DNA of 64,000 nucleotides from Druceiella hillmani (lineage: Eukaryota > Arthropoda > Insecta > Lepidoptera > Hepialidae). Of this stretch, positions 1 to 11,046 are shown in pieces. The number at the start of each line of letters is the position of its first letter. The stretch's first letter is position 1. The notes under the pieces were generated by a model, which worked only from the letters and a program-made list of their open reading frames with translations, had not been told where the DNA came from and did no database searches. A program made the position numbers and the translations under genes. Location: contig JAYKKI010000138.1 in the NCBI GenBank assembly GCA_039881145.1, positions 2,596,001 to 2,660,000 on the forward strand, read 5' to 3'.

Positions 1-599
1 ACGCATTAATTTCCTGTTTTTCAAATTTCAAACTCTCAACACTTATGATTTTATAGAAAATTCATTACAGGACGCATTTCTACCCTCAAACGTCTCGTTG
101 TCTCCGTTTCTCAATCGGACACGTTCGTCGCGCGTCTCACCGATAACAATTCGTGTGCCCATTAGAGCATTAAAACCAATAAGGCGTACCACTAGAATGA
201 CCGAGATGTTACAGCGATTGATGTGATGATGGACTTTTGTTATTAGAGTATGTACGTTCTTAGCGCAATAATTGTGAGCGATTGTACACAATTTTGTTTG
301 ATGGTTTCTTATTTTCCACGTGAAGTGTTTGTTACGTTTTAACGTGTCATTTTCTGTTAGTAGCTTGTATTTCCATCTTATCATAGTAATTTTTCTAAAC
401 ATATGTCCAATCTGAAATGTCAAATACATAAATAAATTAAATTAATAACTAATAAAATGCAAGTAGAACGCGAGTACCTTGTGTTAATTTATAACTACTC
501 AAGTAAAATTAACATAGCATTCGGTAGGCATGTGCGTAGATAATTAAGGGATTTACGGATTGAAAAGTATCTCTGAATTGTATTATTTTAACAAGGGGC
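1..599. other. Unrecognised region with one open frame on the minus strand
   Basis: A minus-strand frame of 128 codons (429 to 43) stays open through DNA that is less AT-rich than its surroundings. It begins with MYLTFQIGHMF and has no motif, signal peptide or membrane segment that I recognise. On the minus strand an acceptor-like tract ending in TTTCAG lies just before the isoleucine codon of IGHMF, so an internal exon is conceivable, but no clear donor follows. The remaining DNA up to about 600 holds nothing I can name. It could be a chance frame or an old repeat remnant. Confidence 0.2.
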
Positions 600-760
600 A
601 GAGCTGCGCACCATAGAGAGTCGGGTTACGTTTCTTGGTCGTTCATAGAGCGGGGACGGACTAGTGTTCTGGTTAGCTCTAAGAGATTACTCTCGTCGCA
701 ATATGTGAACAATACGTATAAATTGTAAATATTGAAATACATAAATAAATAAATAAATAT
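600..760. repeat. GC-richer stretch ending in (AAAT)n
   Basis: The stretch 600-720 is clearly richer in G and C than its neighbours and is followed by an (AAAT)n run at about 741-759. A GC-richer unit with a simple A-rich tail is typical of the 3' end of a retroposed element (LINE or SINE), but I see no coding remnant or promoter box, so the class is unknown. Confidence 0.3.
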
Positions 761-984
761 AATAAGACCCAAACCCTCCAAATTGATCTAGTTGTTTTCT
801 TTAAAAATATCTTTGTTTTCACCTATTATCACTTAATTTTTACTTTCTATAGTCCATGATAACTTATGTCTCTATAATATACTAATTCAGGTCGATCAAA
901 ATAATTTTGTATTGAAATTATATTAAATTAGGTTACTCTGTTTTTCTTTTAATTTTTGTCATACTGGTCAAAAAGTTACACCTC

Positions 985-1295
985 ATATTATTTTAGAGAC
1001 TCGTATCTCGCAAAACAGATGTTGTATTAGATAATATGTTTTTCTATTGAATTTATCTCGCAAATGAGACGTCGTATCAGAAAATTACTATACTTTTTCT
1101 ATTGCATTTTAACGACTCCATCTTTGACAACTTGCCCGATGGTTTTTTGACATAATGATAAATGTAACCCCTACATAATTTTAGAGACTCATATCTCGCA
1201 AATGATATGTCGTATCGGAAAAATTGTTATACTTTTTCTATTGCATTTTAACAATTCCGTCAATTACACCTTGCCCGATGGTTTCCATGAGAAAA
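985..1295. repeat. Degenerate tandem repeat, about 138-bp unit
   Basis: The motif TATCTCGCAAA recurs at 1004, 1054 and 1192. The last two copies head a unit of about 138 bp that also shares the block ACTTTTTCTATTGCATTTTAA and, farther on, CTTGCCCGATGGTTT (around 1123 and 1266). The first copy is shortened. The copies differ at many sites, so the array is old. Confidence 0.6.
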
Positions 1296-3921
1296 ATATT
1301 TTTTATCCCTAGATTCGATAAATTGGGACAGGCGTAAAACAAATTTTAAAAATTATTTTTTGTCGCTTAGCGTGTACTTAAAAAAGTACAAATAAGGCAT
1401 GAATTCTAAAAATAATCCTATTCATCTCAAATCTCAAGCCCTGCCGACGAGAATTGCGTTATGAAATTGGGTATTCTTTATCTCCTGCTCGTCCTTCTTA
1501 AGCAACATGCTATATTTACGAAATGCCTTTATTCGTTTAAGTTTCAAAACTTTAAAATCATTCTGGGTTCTGACATATACTAAGAACATAGCACAACTTT
1601 TTTGTGAATAAGAAATTTTCTGAAAAATGTATTTCTTCTTTTTATGATTATAAACACACTGGTAACGAAAATGTAAACAAACTGGTCAGAAGCATGCTAC
1701 TTACATTAACGATATATTTAAACGCCAATGGTTTTGTGTAGGACAGAAACTTCTGTAGGGTCTGAAACTTCTATTAAGTGTCAGAACCCGAATTAGAACT
1801 AAATACCCGAAAATTATTGCTGAATTGCTAAAAGAATATTAAAAATTTTATTCATAAGTTAATAACCCAAGTAGTCAACAGGATCGAGTTTATTTTCTCC
1901 GTGATAACGTAGGCCATATTCGGCAAAATACACTTGTTAAAAATTACAGAGATTGGGTTGAGTTCTCCTAATATATCCATTTTAAACTAATTCACCTGAT
2001 ATTGTGTCATCTCATTATCACTTCTTCCGACCTGTAAGCGTTTACTGATAGATTATTTCAAGAGTATGGGAGAACTTTAAAAGGACCACGTTATTTTTTT
2101 TAAACTAAGTTACCAGATTTTACGCTAAAGGTCTATTGTCACTGCCTTTTAAATGGCGGTATAAATGAAAATGTTGTATGTATAGTTCGATTTTTTGAGA
2201 TATTTAATTCTGATATTTTATTTCGTAATTATCCATAATTTTGCCAAATTTTAAATTTCTATGTCAAATGGTTTCTGAGAAAAATGGCTGTTACAAACAT
2301 TCAGCAAATGGATACATCAGTTATCATATAAGAGTTCCTTTTCCCTTTTGACAAAAGTGTCTTATAAGTCAAGAGATATATCAATTTACTTACATCAAAC
2401 ACAATTATTTCCTATGTCGGAAATTAATTTTTAATTGAATGTCAATGTATATCTGTATCACTACTGACATTTTAATAAATACACGAGTGCGGCAGAGTTT
2501 ACTTGATCGTAGCCCTATTTTATTGATTATTCAAAGTCGCAACTAACGGCGTAAGTTAACTACAGTATATAAAAAACAAATCAACTTCGAAATCTAAACT
2601 TTTTGTTTTTCCTGAAATCGCTTAGCCGGCTTTAACAAACAGAGATATTTTTCTACAGTTCTCCATCGCGATATTTTCGGTCTAATAACAGTTTTTTTTG
2701 TGTAGCAATAAATTTTAAGACAACAGTATTTTTTCAACTTCTATAAAGCGGTCACTAGATCATTTAAGGTAAATGATGGAAAATTGATCAAAAAATATGA
2801 AACATTTTTCTGGGCCCTGTAATGAAAAAGCTTTTTATAATTTAATCAAATCAATAGTGAAATAATATTTCGATAATTGAAAGTTTATAATTTGGTAATA
2901 CTATCTACAATTTTAGATCCATGAGCACGAAATTTAACAAATGGATGCTTCATATTTAAGCTTGATTAATATGCGGCAAAATTTTGAAGAAAAAATTATC
3001 ATGCAATACAGGTAGAAAATATTTTCTTCTGTTTTCCTAATAATTTTTGTTATCTTCACTTTTTAAACGACATGCGAAAATTCGATGTACAATTCATTAG
3101 AACTTTCGACTAAAATAATTTTAATTAACTTGCATTAACAATTTTTAGAGGTAAAGATAACTCCGGATTCATGCATTGTAAGTTTCTTATTGCGCATTTT
3201 TTTTTACTTTGCAATTAGCTCACATCTTGAACCAAAAATATTAAGATATCTGACATACAATTGATCTTATCTCGACTATCCTATCAAAAAGAATAATTTG
3301 AGATAATCAAATGAATTGTATAGCCTCTTTTAACCATAGAAAAACATATTAAATCAAATATGATGACTTTAAAAAAGCTATCTTGTTCAAAGTGAGGAAA
3401 ATATAAGTAAATATCATTTACTCGACAAACAACCAAGTAAAATTATTCCTGGTACCAAGTGAAATTATTAATTTATCAAAGTTCAGATTTAAAAAAAAAA
3501 ATGTTTAACCTTCATAATGGCAAGAACTGCGATTTAAAAATACAATTTACATTCAAACTTAATAAAGACAGGATTTACTACTGATTAAATAGTAATAAAA
3601 TTGTCTAATATTTTAATTTTAGCAATCGCTGTGAACCTATATCTTTATGCGAAAAAAAAAAGTATATTAGAAATTTCCGGACAAGACGTATCATCAGTCA
3701 TCATTGAGATGAATAGACAATAATCCAAAATGATCGTATCAGCTACATCCGAGGATGTTATTACTCAGTAATGTTGTACAAATACATAGCAACATAGTAC
3801 AGCGTACTTTCTGGTCCTTGAGCCAAATTATTTAGGCGTCATCTCCCTATAGTTATTTTGTTTCTGTCTTTCGTAATTAATAGTCTGCAGTTGGCAAAGT
3901 AGTGTCGGTCTTTGGCCCTTA
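1296..3921. other. No feature recognised
   Basis: AT-rich DNA with stops in all frames. I see no gene, tRNA or structured repeat in this stretch. Confidence 0.5.
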
Positions 3922-3962
3922 ATAGTCAGGTCATAATATTTTATATATTATGACCTGACTAT
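3922..3962. repeat. Perfect hairpin, 18-bp stem and 5-nt loop
   Basis: The arms 3922-3939 and 3945-3962 are exact reverse complements (outer bases ATAGTCAGGTCATAATAT). The stem is too short and too perfect for a usual animal pre-miRNA and may be a tiny palindromic transposon remnant. Confidence 0.7.
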
Positions 3963-5549
3963 AAAGATGAGAAAAAAATATAAAAATTTTGGTTGGCAAT
4001 ATTTCATCCGGTAACTGAGATAGAAACAAACGTCCCATTGTAGTCACTTAGAGGGAAAATTGCGTTACTTGTCATGTTACTCGTAAAACGTGACTTCATT
4101 TTTTGCAGGCGAACCCTTCCACTCTTTTTGGGAGGCCTATATTTTTTATATTACAGACGTGTTTTTTACATATTACACATATTTCCTGTTTCCCTGTTCC
4201 TTTATGTATTTCTTATTGGAATGACACTTTAATGTTATTTTCTTTACTAACACGTGGGCGTGTTCCAGGTTTTGTGGCATTGCGGCCCGTATGCGCGTGT
4301 GTCAGTTGTAAAATTAACCCAATTAAATGATCCACATATGAACTAATTCTCTATCTTGAATTTACCTTCAGCGAAAAGAAACAGTGACTACATTTTATTT
4401 TACTCACTTTTTCGTAATAATTATTTGCGATTAACCGTTTTCAAAAAAACGCTGAAATATGTATTTTTTGTTTCAAATTAAGAGTCTAAATGAAAACTTT
4501 TATATTTTAACTTCAATTATATCGAAATTCCCATATAAACTTCTATCTCCCTTTTTACACTTATTATATATCTGGAAGGCTCTCACATATCTAGGAGTGA
4601 ATGGAAATATATGTGCCAAAGAGGAATACTCACCAGTGGTGTAGTTTATTTCTAAATTGTACATTTATCAAATAAATATCAAAAATAATATTGCTGTATA
4701 TTAAAATTTGCCATAAATTATCTAAATAAAATGTTCTGTCAGAATTTAACAAAAGAAAAAAGTGTAGAGTGCTATTTCCTGTTTCCAGCAATTCCATTTT
4801 ATGATAATTATATCGAGTGATTTCCGGGTTGCTGTCGGTTATTTTTATCGTATAGGTCATTCTGATAAGCCTTAAAAATCAAATTTGTAATGTTTATTAT
4901 AACTTATTCGCTTTCTCGTGCATTATATTTCGTGGGCGAATATAATAATGGAAAAAAGTCGTCAAGTGGAGAAGTAAAGTCACATGGTAAATAGTAAGTC
5001 CGGCACTAGAGGTAATGTATGTTTTGACAGTTCCCGTTCCGAATGTCGTTTTTGTAATTGTTTTATTGGTGCACCGCTATGTTTTTGCTAAATTTATTAT
5101 TTCTAATATTATGTTTTAAAACTGTAGCCGTTATTGCACAAAAAGGCGTTGTCGTGATTAAAAATTTAATTAAAACAAACCCTCAAAACAATGACGTTAG
5201 GATTGAGTACAGTATTTCTAATAATATCTAATATTTTTATTTAACTTGTAGAAAAAATGTGGTTTTGGTACATATTGTATGTATTTATTTTTATTTTTCA
5301 AACTGTATTCCTTATATCTATCACAATAATCTTGAGAATGGCTTGCCCAGAACTGAGAAATATACCAGTGTCTAATCGATATTTTGAAAGATTTATAATA
5401 TTTATTATTTAGTGTTATTAACATATTTCAGAATGTCGGTAGTTGGAAATTGTAAATATTACACTGCAGCTTTCAAAGAATATTGAAATAAAAATATTCG
5501 ACGGCCATAAAAAGTATTTTTTAAATAAAATACAAAATACTGAAAAATA
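3963..5549. other. No feature recognised
   Basis: Short frames at 4103-4330, 4459-4644, 4630-4860 and 5218-5424 have no recognisable domains and AT-driven composition. I do not support a gene here. Confidence 0.45.
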
Positions 5550-5830
5550 CATTTATGTTGAAATATTAAAATGTGGAAAATCATCCAATATACTATTTTA
5601 GACATGTTTTTTTATCAGCTCCATCGCGATTTCTAGCTACTTACTTGATCAATTAGGAAAATATTCTATGACAAATTTACAAATATTAAAAATATATTGT
5701 TCCTTAAAAGAAGAACGAAATATTTGCAAAAATATCTTTGTTGAAATATAACAATGTACGAAACCACCAAAGTTACTATTTTAGCCATATTTTATTACTA
5801 GATCCATTGCAATATCTAAATACCTCAAAT
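5550..5830. repeat. Degenerate direct repeat, period about 182 bp
   Basis: A block at about 5558-5640 recurs at about 5740-5822. Shared landmarks are TTGAAATAT at the start, ACTATTTTAG in the middle and a TCCAT-GC-AT-TCTA pattern near the end. The copies have diverged strongly. Two copies only. Confidence 0.5.
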
Positions 5831-6549
5831 TTCTGCCCAATATTGCCATTATTATGTTAAAGAAATATTAAACATATTTTAAATTCTAATAATTTGTTAG
5901 ATTTGAGCGACATGGCATAAATTTATTTATCGTGATTGCCTATTTTAATACGTTAAAACACATCGTAAATAAGAAATTCTAAAATGAAAAAAAAATCTTA
6001 ATGTTATTTTGGCAAATAACCCAGTTCGTTAGTTCAACAGATTAATATATTAAATGATTTTATTTAATTCCACAGCTTTCTAACTAATAATTAAATTCTG
6101 CAATTTAATTTTCAACCACTTTCCGATAACCGATTGAGTTAAAATTTTGCAAACATGTTAATTTCAACGACTGCCAAATTATGGTGACGTAGAACAGATC
6201 TGATGAAGGAGATCAAGGAAACTTCTTAATGAACTCCAGCAGCACTCTCTAACTAACAATCAATGTTTAATGGTATTTTACATTGATTGTTAGCAGTGGG
6301 TTCAGAGAATGTGTCTGTAAGTTAATCCAATTAACTCCCAAGCCCTGAAAAATTAGTAGCCAAGTTGCTTTCTAAAATTAGGCTATTAGATTTATTGTGT
6401 TATTAGGCTATAATACACCAATTACATTTATGCCAACTGTTGAAGATTTGTGTCTACTGATCGTCCAAAATCTTAACTGGTAACCTCAAGTAAATGATCT
6501 TAATCATCGTATCTTCAGCAGAATACACTCCTTCAAATATCTTTAAAAA
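5831..6549. other. No gene; contains a perfect 14-bp hairpin
   Basis: The arms 6253-6266 and 6280-6293 (CTAACAATCAATGT and its complement) pair perfectly around a 13-nt loop. Otherwise AT-rich DNA without a recognisable feature. Confidence 0.55.
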
Positions 6550-7312
6550 TTGTTTACATGTTCAGACCGCTCTAAGTGTTTAAAGCTGACTTCTTTCAAA
6601 CACTTCTATTGCCATTGCTTTACTACAAAGATGTATGTTATCCAGTCTTTGCAGAATATCGCCTTAAAAAATCAGAACGCCTTCCAAATTTGTGCTTCCG
6701 CTGTTTTTGGTTGTAAAAAATATGATCGTGTTTCTCAATTCAGAGCGTACTTACATGGACGGAATCAGCAAACGGCGCAATTTACATTTCTTTATAATAT
6801 TTTTAACAATTCCACTTATAAAACTTATCTTAGAAGCAAATTTAGTTACTTGTTCGCACATGACAGCGTAGCCCTATACGCTCTGAGAACCAGCTCAGTC
6901 TTCTTTTTCCCAAACATAAAACTACCTTTAAAGAAAGTCCTTTCCTGATAATTCTATAAGACTTTGGAACCAACTGGAACCGGATACCAGGAACTCGCCC
7001 TCTATAAATGTGTTCAAAAATCGTTTAAAAAGGCCATCCTCTCGTAATTCTTTAGTCCTGCCCTTCCTAATTCCATTTTGTTCCCTTTTTTTGTTCTTGA
7101 ATTACGTTTAGTTTTGCTCATTTATCTGGTGTGATATTTTTGTTGTTTGTTGTAACATTGTAATTAGTTTGTTCTTTAATAGTGTCTTTTATAGTCTTCC
7201 ACATAACAAAATAATTAAATTTTATCAACTGGAAGATATTTAGCTTGTAGTAATAAGTCTACCAAATGTATATATTATTGTATTTTGAAATCTCAAATAA
7301 ATAAATAAAATT
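6550..7312 (+). pseudogene. Decayed 3' end of a non-LTR retrotransposon (reverse transcriptase C-terminus)
   Basis: The plus-strand frame 6550-6948 (132 codons) reads in its second half like the post-catalytic C-terminal region of insect LINE reverse transcriptases: a YDRVSQFRAYLH segment, then TYLRSKFSYL, then a run before a lost frame. After a frameshift near 6940 another frame gives LWNQLEPDTRNSPSINVFKN, the usual 'RLWN-LP--R---S---FK' ending of these proteins. About 250 bp of 3' untranslated DNA follows and ends in an (AAAT)n tail at about 7298-7312, a common LINE tail. No catalytic YADD motif is present, so only the 3' tip was inserted or survives. The first half of the frame probably corresponds to the preceding 'LQ--QNAA-R---G---YDH--' region. 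Clade is not assigned. Confidence 0.65.
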
Positions 7313-8124
7313 TATGTAGGTTGATAATTACAGAGTCGATAATTAATATCCGATTTTACCAACTGTAGCAGAGAACAAAATTATTTAGAAGAAAACAATC
7401 AGCCCTATAAAACGGGGTATTAGAGCATATGTAGAATAACTCTGAATAGCTATTGAGTAACCCATCTAAACTACTTACTTTTTATTGAGGTATAAAATTC
7501 TTAACTCCAATCCAAAAACGTTCTCTTTCTTCGTCACGAACATGTATATCGTAAATCATTCTAAATCCATCGAATAATAACAAAATATTTCCTACAATCT
7601 CAAATATCCTTTAGATCCACTTTCTGATATTAGCAAACTCTTCACTATTGCAAGGAAAAATTAATCAAAGCTGTTTTTATAAATGAATTAAATGATGATA
7701 ACGGCTATTGAGAAGACCGGGGCGCGAGATTTAAAAGTGACAAGGAAAAATTTATACAAATCTTCAATTTCTATTAAAATAACCAGTAATAAAGGTTTTG
7801 TAAATTACTTTATATATCGTTAAATAAAAAAAACTAATACAATCATCCACAATGTAAACTCTTATGTTTGTAATGTCGTAGTGCCAGTAACTACGTTGAT
7901 CACGCACATATTGTGAGACCTGTATACTGCGCATTCGTGTAGTCGATCGCAAACCATTAATCACCAATTCCAAAAATGAAAGAACCGCACAGAGGCAATG
8001 ACCAGGTAGTATTTCCAGTGACCTCTCTCTGATTACATATTAACGTAAAGTGAGGTATAATAATGAACTTGACTATTATTTTATCAACAATGTCAGCTAG
8101 CAGCTGCATTCAACTTTTCTGGCA
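7313..8124. other. No feature recognised
   Basis: AT-rich DNA. The minus-strand frame 7764-7973 has no recognisable domain. Confidence 0.45.
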
Positions 8125-8162
8125 CAGAAATCATTTTGTACTATTGTACAAAATGATTTCTG
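8125..8162. repeat. Perfect hairpin, 17-bp stem and 4-nt loop
   Basis: The arms 8125-8141 and 8146-8162 are exact reverse complements (CAGAAATCATTTTGTAC and its complement). Size and perfection recall a palindromic insertion scar rather than a regulatory RNA. Confidence 0.7.
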
Positions 8163-10690
8163 ATAATTGGTATATACTAGTAATTATGCCCGTTCTTCAT
8201 GCCTGAAAAGTTTTGCTATATTACATGTTATTAAACATTCAGACATTCCATCTGTTTACGGTAAACATAAGAGTCCTATAACCTGATTAATAGTGAAGGC
8301 ATTGTTGTTAACTATGTATAATTATAAATGTGTTATTATAAAATTTGAAGTACTCCTTTCCAATAAGACAAAGTAATTACTACTATCTTCTGGGGCATTA
8401 TAAAATTTTGTTTTAATTTATGATGGTTGCTTAAAAAAATAGGGGTCGCTTAGTAAAAGTAGTATTAGCCATAATCCTAATAAAGTGTGACCCTACCGGT
8501 ATCATCTGTAACACATGTCCGTAAATAATAAAGATTGTCTTGAAACAATAAATTTAACATCATTTGTACACCAGTTGAAAATACACTGGGAAAAATACTT
8601 GCATAATCAAAACGGTATCCCGAGATTTAAGAAAGTGCCTTATATGGACATCCCAGGGACCAATTTCAATTTGGTGGTAGTCTATAAAACTATTTTATAA
8701 ATTTTGGCCTTTTTGCCCCAAATAATACTTTAGATAAGCATCTACGGGTATATACAAGGGTAGTTCCAGTATTATTAAAATCACTAATATCACGAGCTTC
8801 TTTTGCAAGCTTATCTGCTGTCTCATTTCGTCATTCAATGTAAAATACAGATTTTATTTCTTGATTCATCAATTTGTTCCAGGTGACGATGGATTCTTTG
8901 GATGAGTGCAGACTGTTCAGTGGTGTGGGGAGACATCTTTCGTCGAAAAATTGTAAGAAACAAATTTGTCTGCACACAAGAATATTCTTGTTTGCACGAA
9001 GATTTAATGATGGGGGCTATTATTATGGCATTTTAAATAAATATTGCCTATAGTATCATTGGTAGGCGCTATTTCAATTTAACTTGATATAATGCAAATT
9101 TATAGAGCACAATTTATGTGATTATATTAAACAGGAGAACATGGGACCGATGATTTTACGCCCCTAAGTATTGATATTTATATCTCCAATGAAGTAAAAG
9201 TATTTAGGTCAAAAAATTATTCCATTTCCATAGCTATGTTTGGTTGGGAAAAATTATATCCTTTTCATTATTACCAAGTTATAATAGACACTCGTTTGTT
9301 TGATATATTACTCAGTTTAAAAGCTCTGAATTGATTTAACATAAACTATGAGACAGTTTCATCAAAAGTAACATACTTTTAATGAAACTTAAAATGAAAC
9401 TACTTTAACTGTCTTACTTTAACTTGTCTCCATTATGGTGTGGCCACAATTGGTTTCCCAGCCAGTTAAGGAATAGTCAGCTAAGGATCTTTTTCGATGA
9501 GATATTCTAATTGTTTTACATTTAATTCCACTGGACGTCCTGAGCTAGGTCCGTCTGCACAGTCACGGCCTTTTTTTTGACCTTTCGGAACCCAATATTT
9601 ATCGTCCTTAAGACACCGTTGATTTACTCATCGTATGACATGTATAATTTGTGGAAGTTTTGCATCGTGACCCGAATGGAATGCGTGAACATAAAAGTGG
9701 TTGATTTTATTAATTTTTTTTATTTTAATTAATTTTTATTTCTGTAACACAATTGACGTCTTTGCGATAACGTTATCAATCGAGTTACCTATTCTATATA
9801 TTTATACCTTAAATATTCTAATTTGCAACTCTTCTGTAAAATTTCTCAACTCGTGGATAACAAATTATTAGCCAAACCAATATTCTCCGCCAATATTTTT
9901 TTCTTGCCTTTATTGCACGAAATCCTAAGTATTCCCCTATTTCACATCCGAATAAAAACTATACAGAAAAGTTTCCTACCTGATATGTAGACCAGCTCCT
10001 TTTTATTTTCCCTTAAAATCATTACAACTTTCAACAAAAAATGTAAAAGGTTCTTTTATTAGGGAAACATTTAATGATAAATGCGAGGAATAAAAATGTA
10101 CAAGCGCGGTAATAAAATAAATACAAAGTTGATCATCTGTAAATGGGTCGTTACACGATTTCAATCATAGACGGCGAATTTTACTCTCTAGCCTAGTTTC
10201 TCCGAAATTTATTGTAACTTAGGCAGGATCGTCACGGGCAAATAAGCTTTTAAAGATCGATTATCCCAGAGAGTAAAAGCTTTATCTGAATACCAAGTAC
10301 GAAGCTTTCGCAAGTATTAGAGACGAGTTTATTAAAAAAAAATTATCACAAAATTGATATTTGTCATCGGTTGTTTCCATGCAGAGGGATTTTTAAAGCA
10401 GGTAACATACTATTAGAATGTTTTATTCATAGAGCGGGAAAATAAGATAGAAATGATATGGAATCCTATAGAAAAATGAGGGATTTGCAAAATAATAAAA
10501 TCATACCGTACGAATTTTATGTGATAATTTATTTTGTATAAGATTTATTATAAGCAATAATTTTTCAAATACAATAAATTTATCTAGGCCTTCATTCTTC
10601 TACTCGTAAGACATGACTGGTATTATCTTTTATTTAACATTTTCAAACCGAAGAAATCTTAGTGCTATTTTCCTTAAAACATTTTTTGAA
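8163..10690. other. No gene; contains one imperfect hairpin
   Basis: The arms 9355-9370 and 9374-9389 (AGTTTCATCAAAAGTA against its complement, one mismatch) could fold with a 3-nt loop. A 14-bp palindrome CAAGAATATTCTTG lies near 8979. Otherwise AT-rich DNA with only short frames (8515-8700, 61 codons) and no recognisable gene. Confidence 0.5.
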
Positions 10691-10993
10691 GTAAAACTCC
10701 TTTACGCTCTCGTGAATGCTTGACGAGAGCGTTACAAAAAGTGTGATCAGGCTAGGCGAACGGAAGTTGAGAGGAAGATATAAGTTAGTGAAGACAGAAA
10801 GAGAGAGAGTTACATTTCGTATATCACCGTAGGAAAAGAGAGGTGCGAGCACACATTTTCTTTCTCTCATTGCCAGTTATGTTTCGTATATCTAAGACAC
10901 AGTGCAAGCCTATTGTCTGTGTCACACTGTAGGAGAAAGAGAGAGCAGTGCACGCGTTTTTTTCTCTCTTCCTCTCATAGCCAGTACATGAAA
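10691..10993. repeat. GA/CT-rich, partly duplicated segment with a 10-bp hairpin
   Basis: A 10-bp perfect stem (10704-10713 with 10723-10732, ACGCTCTCGT) is followed by purine-rich GAGAGA tracts and pyrimidine-rich CTCTCT tracts. TTTCGTATATC occurs at about 10816 and again at about 10879, each followed by GTAGGA-AAGAGAG, a CTTTCTCTCAT-like tract and GCCAGT, so the segment is an imperfect tandem duplication. The short minus frame 10643-10870 over it is likely accidental. Confidence 0.5.
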
Positions 10994-10995
10994 CA

Positions 10996-11046
<51 letters not shown>
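10994..11046. repeat. (TA)n microsatellite
   Basis: Alternating AT run interrupted once by GTAT. Confidence 0.9.

Noticed and set aside
4103..4330. Possible 75-residue membrane protein
   Set aside because: Hydrophobic content is expected from T-rich DNA; there is no recognisable family, and nothing supports expression.
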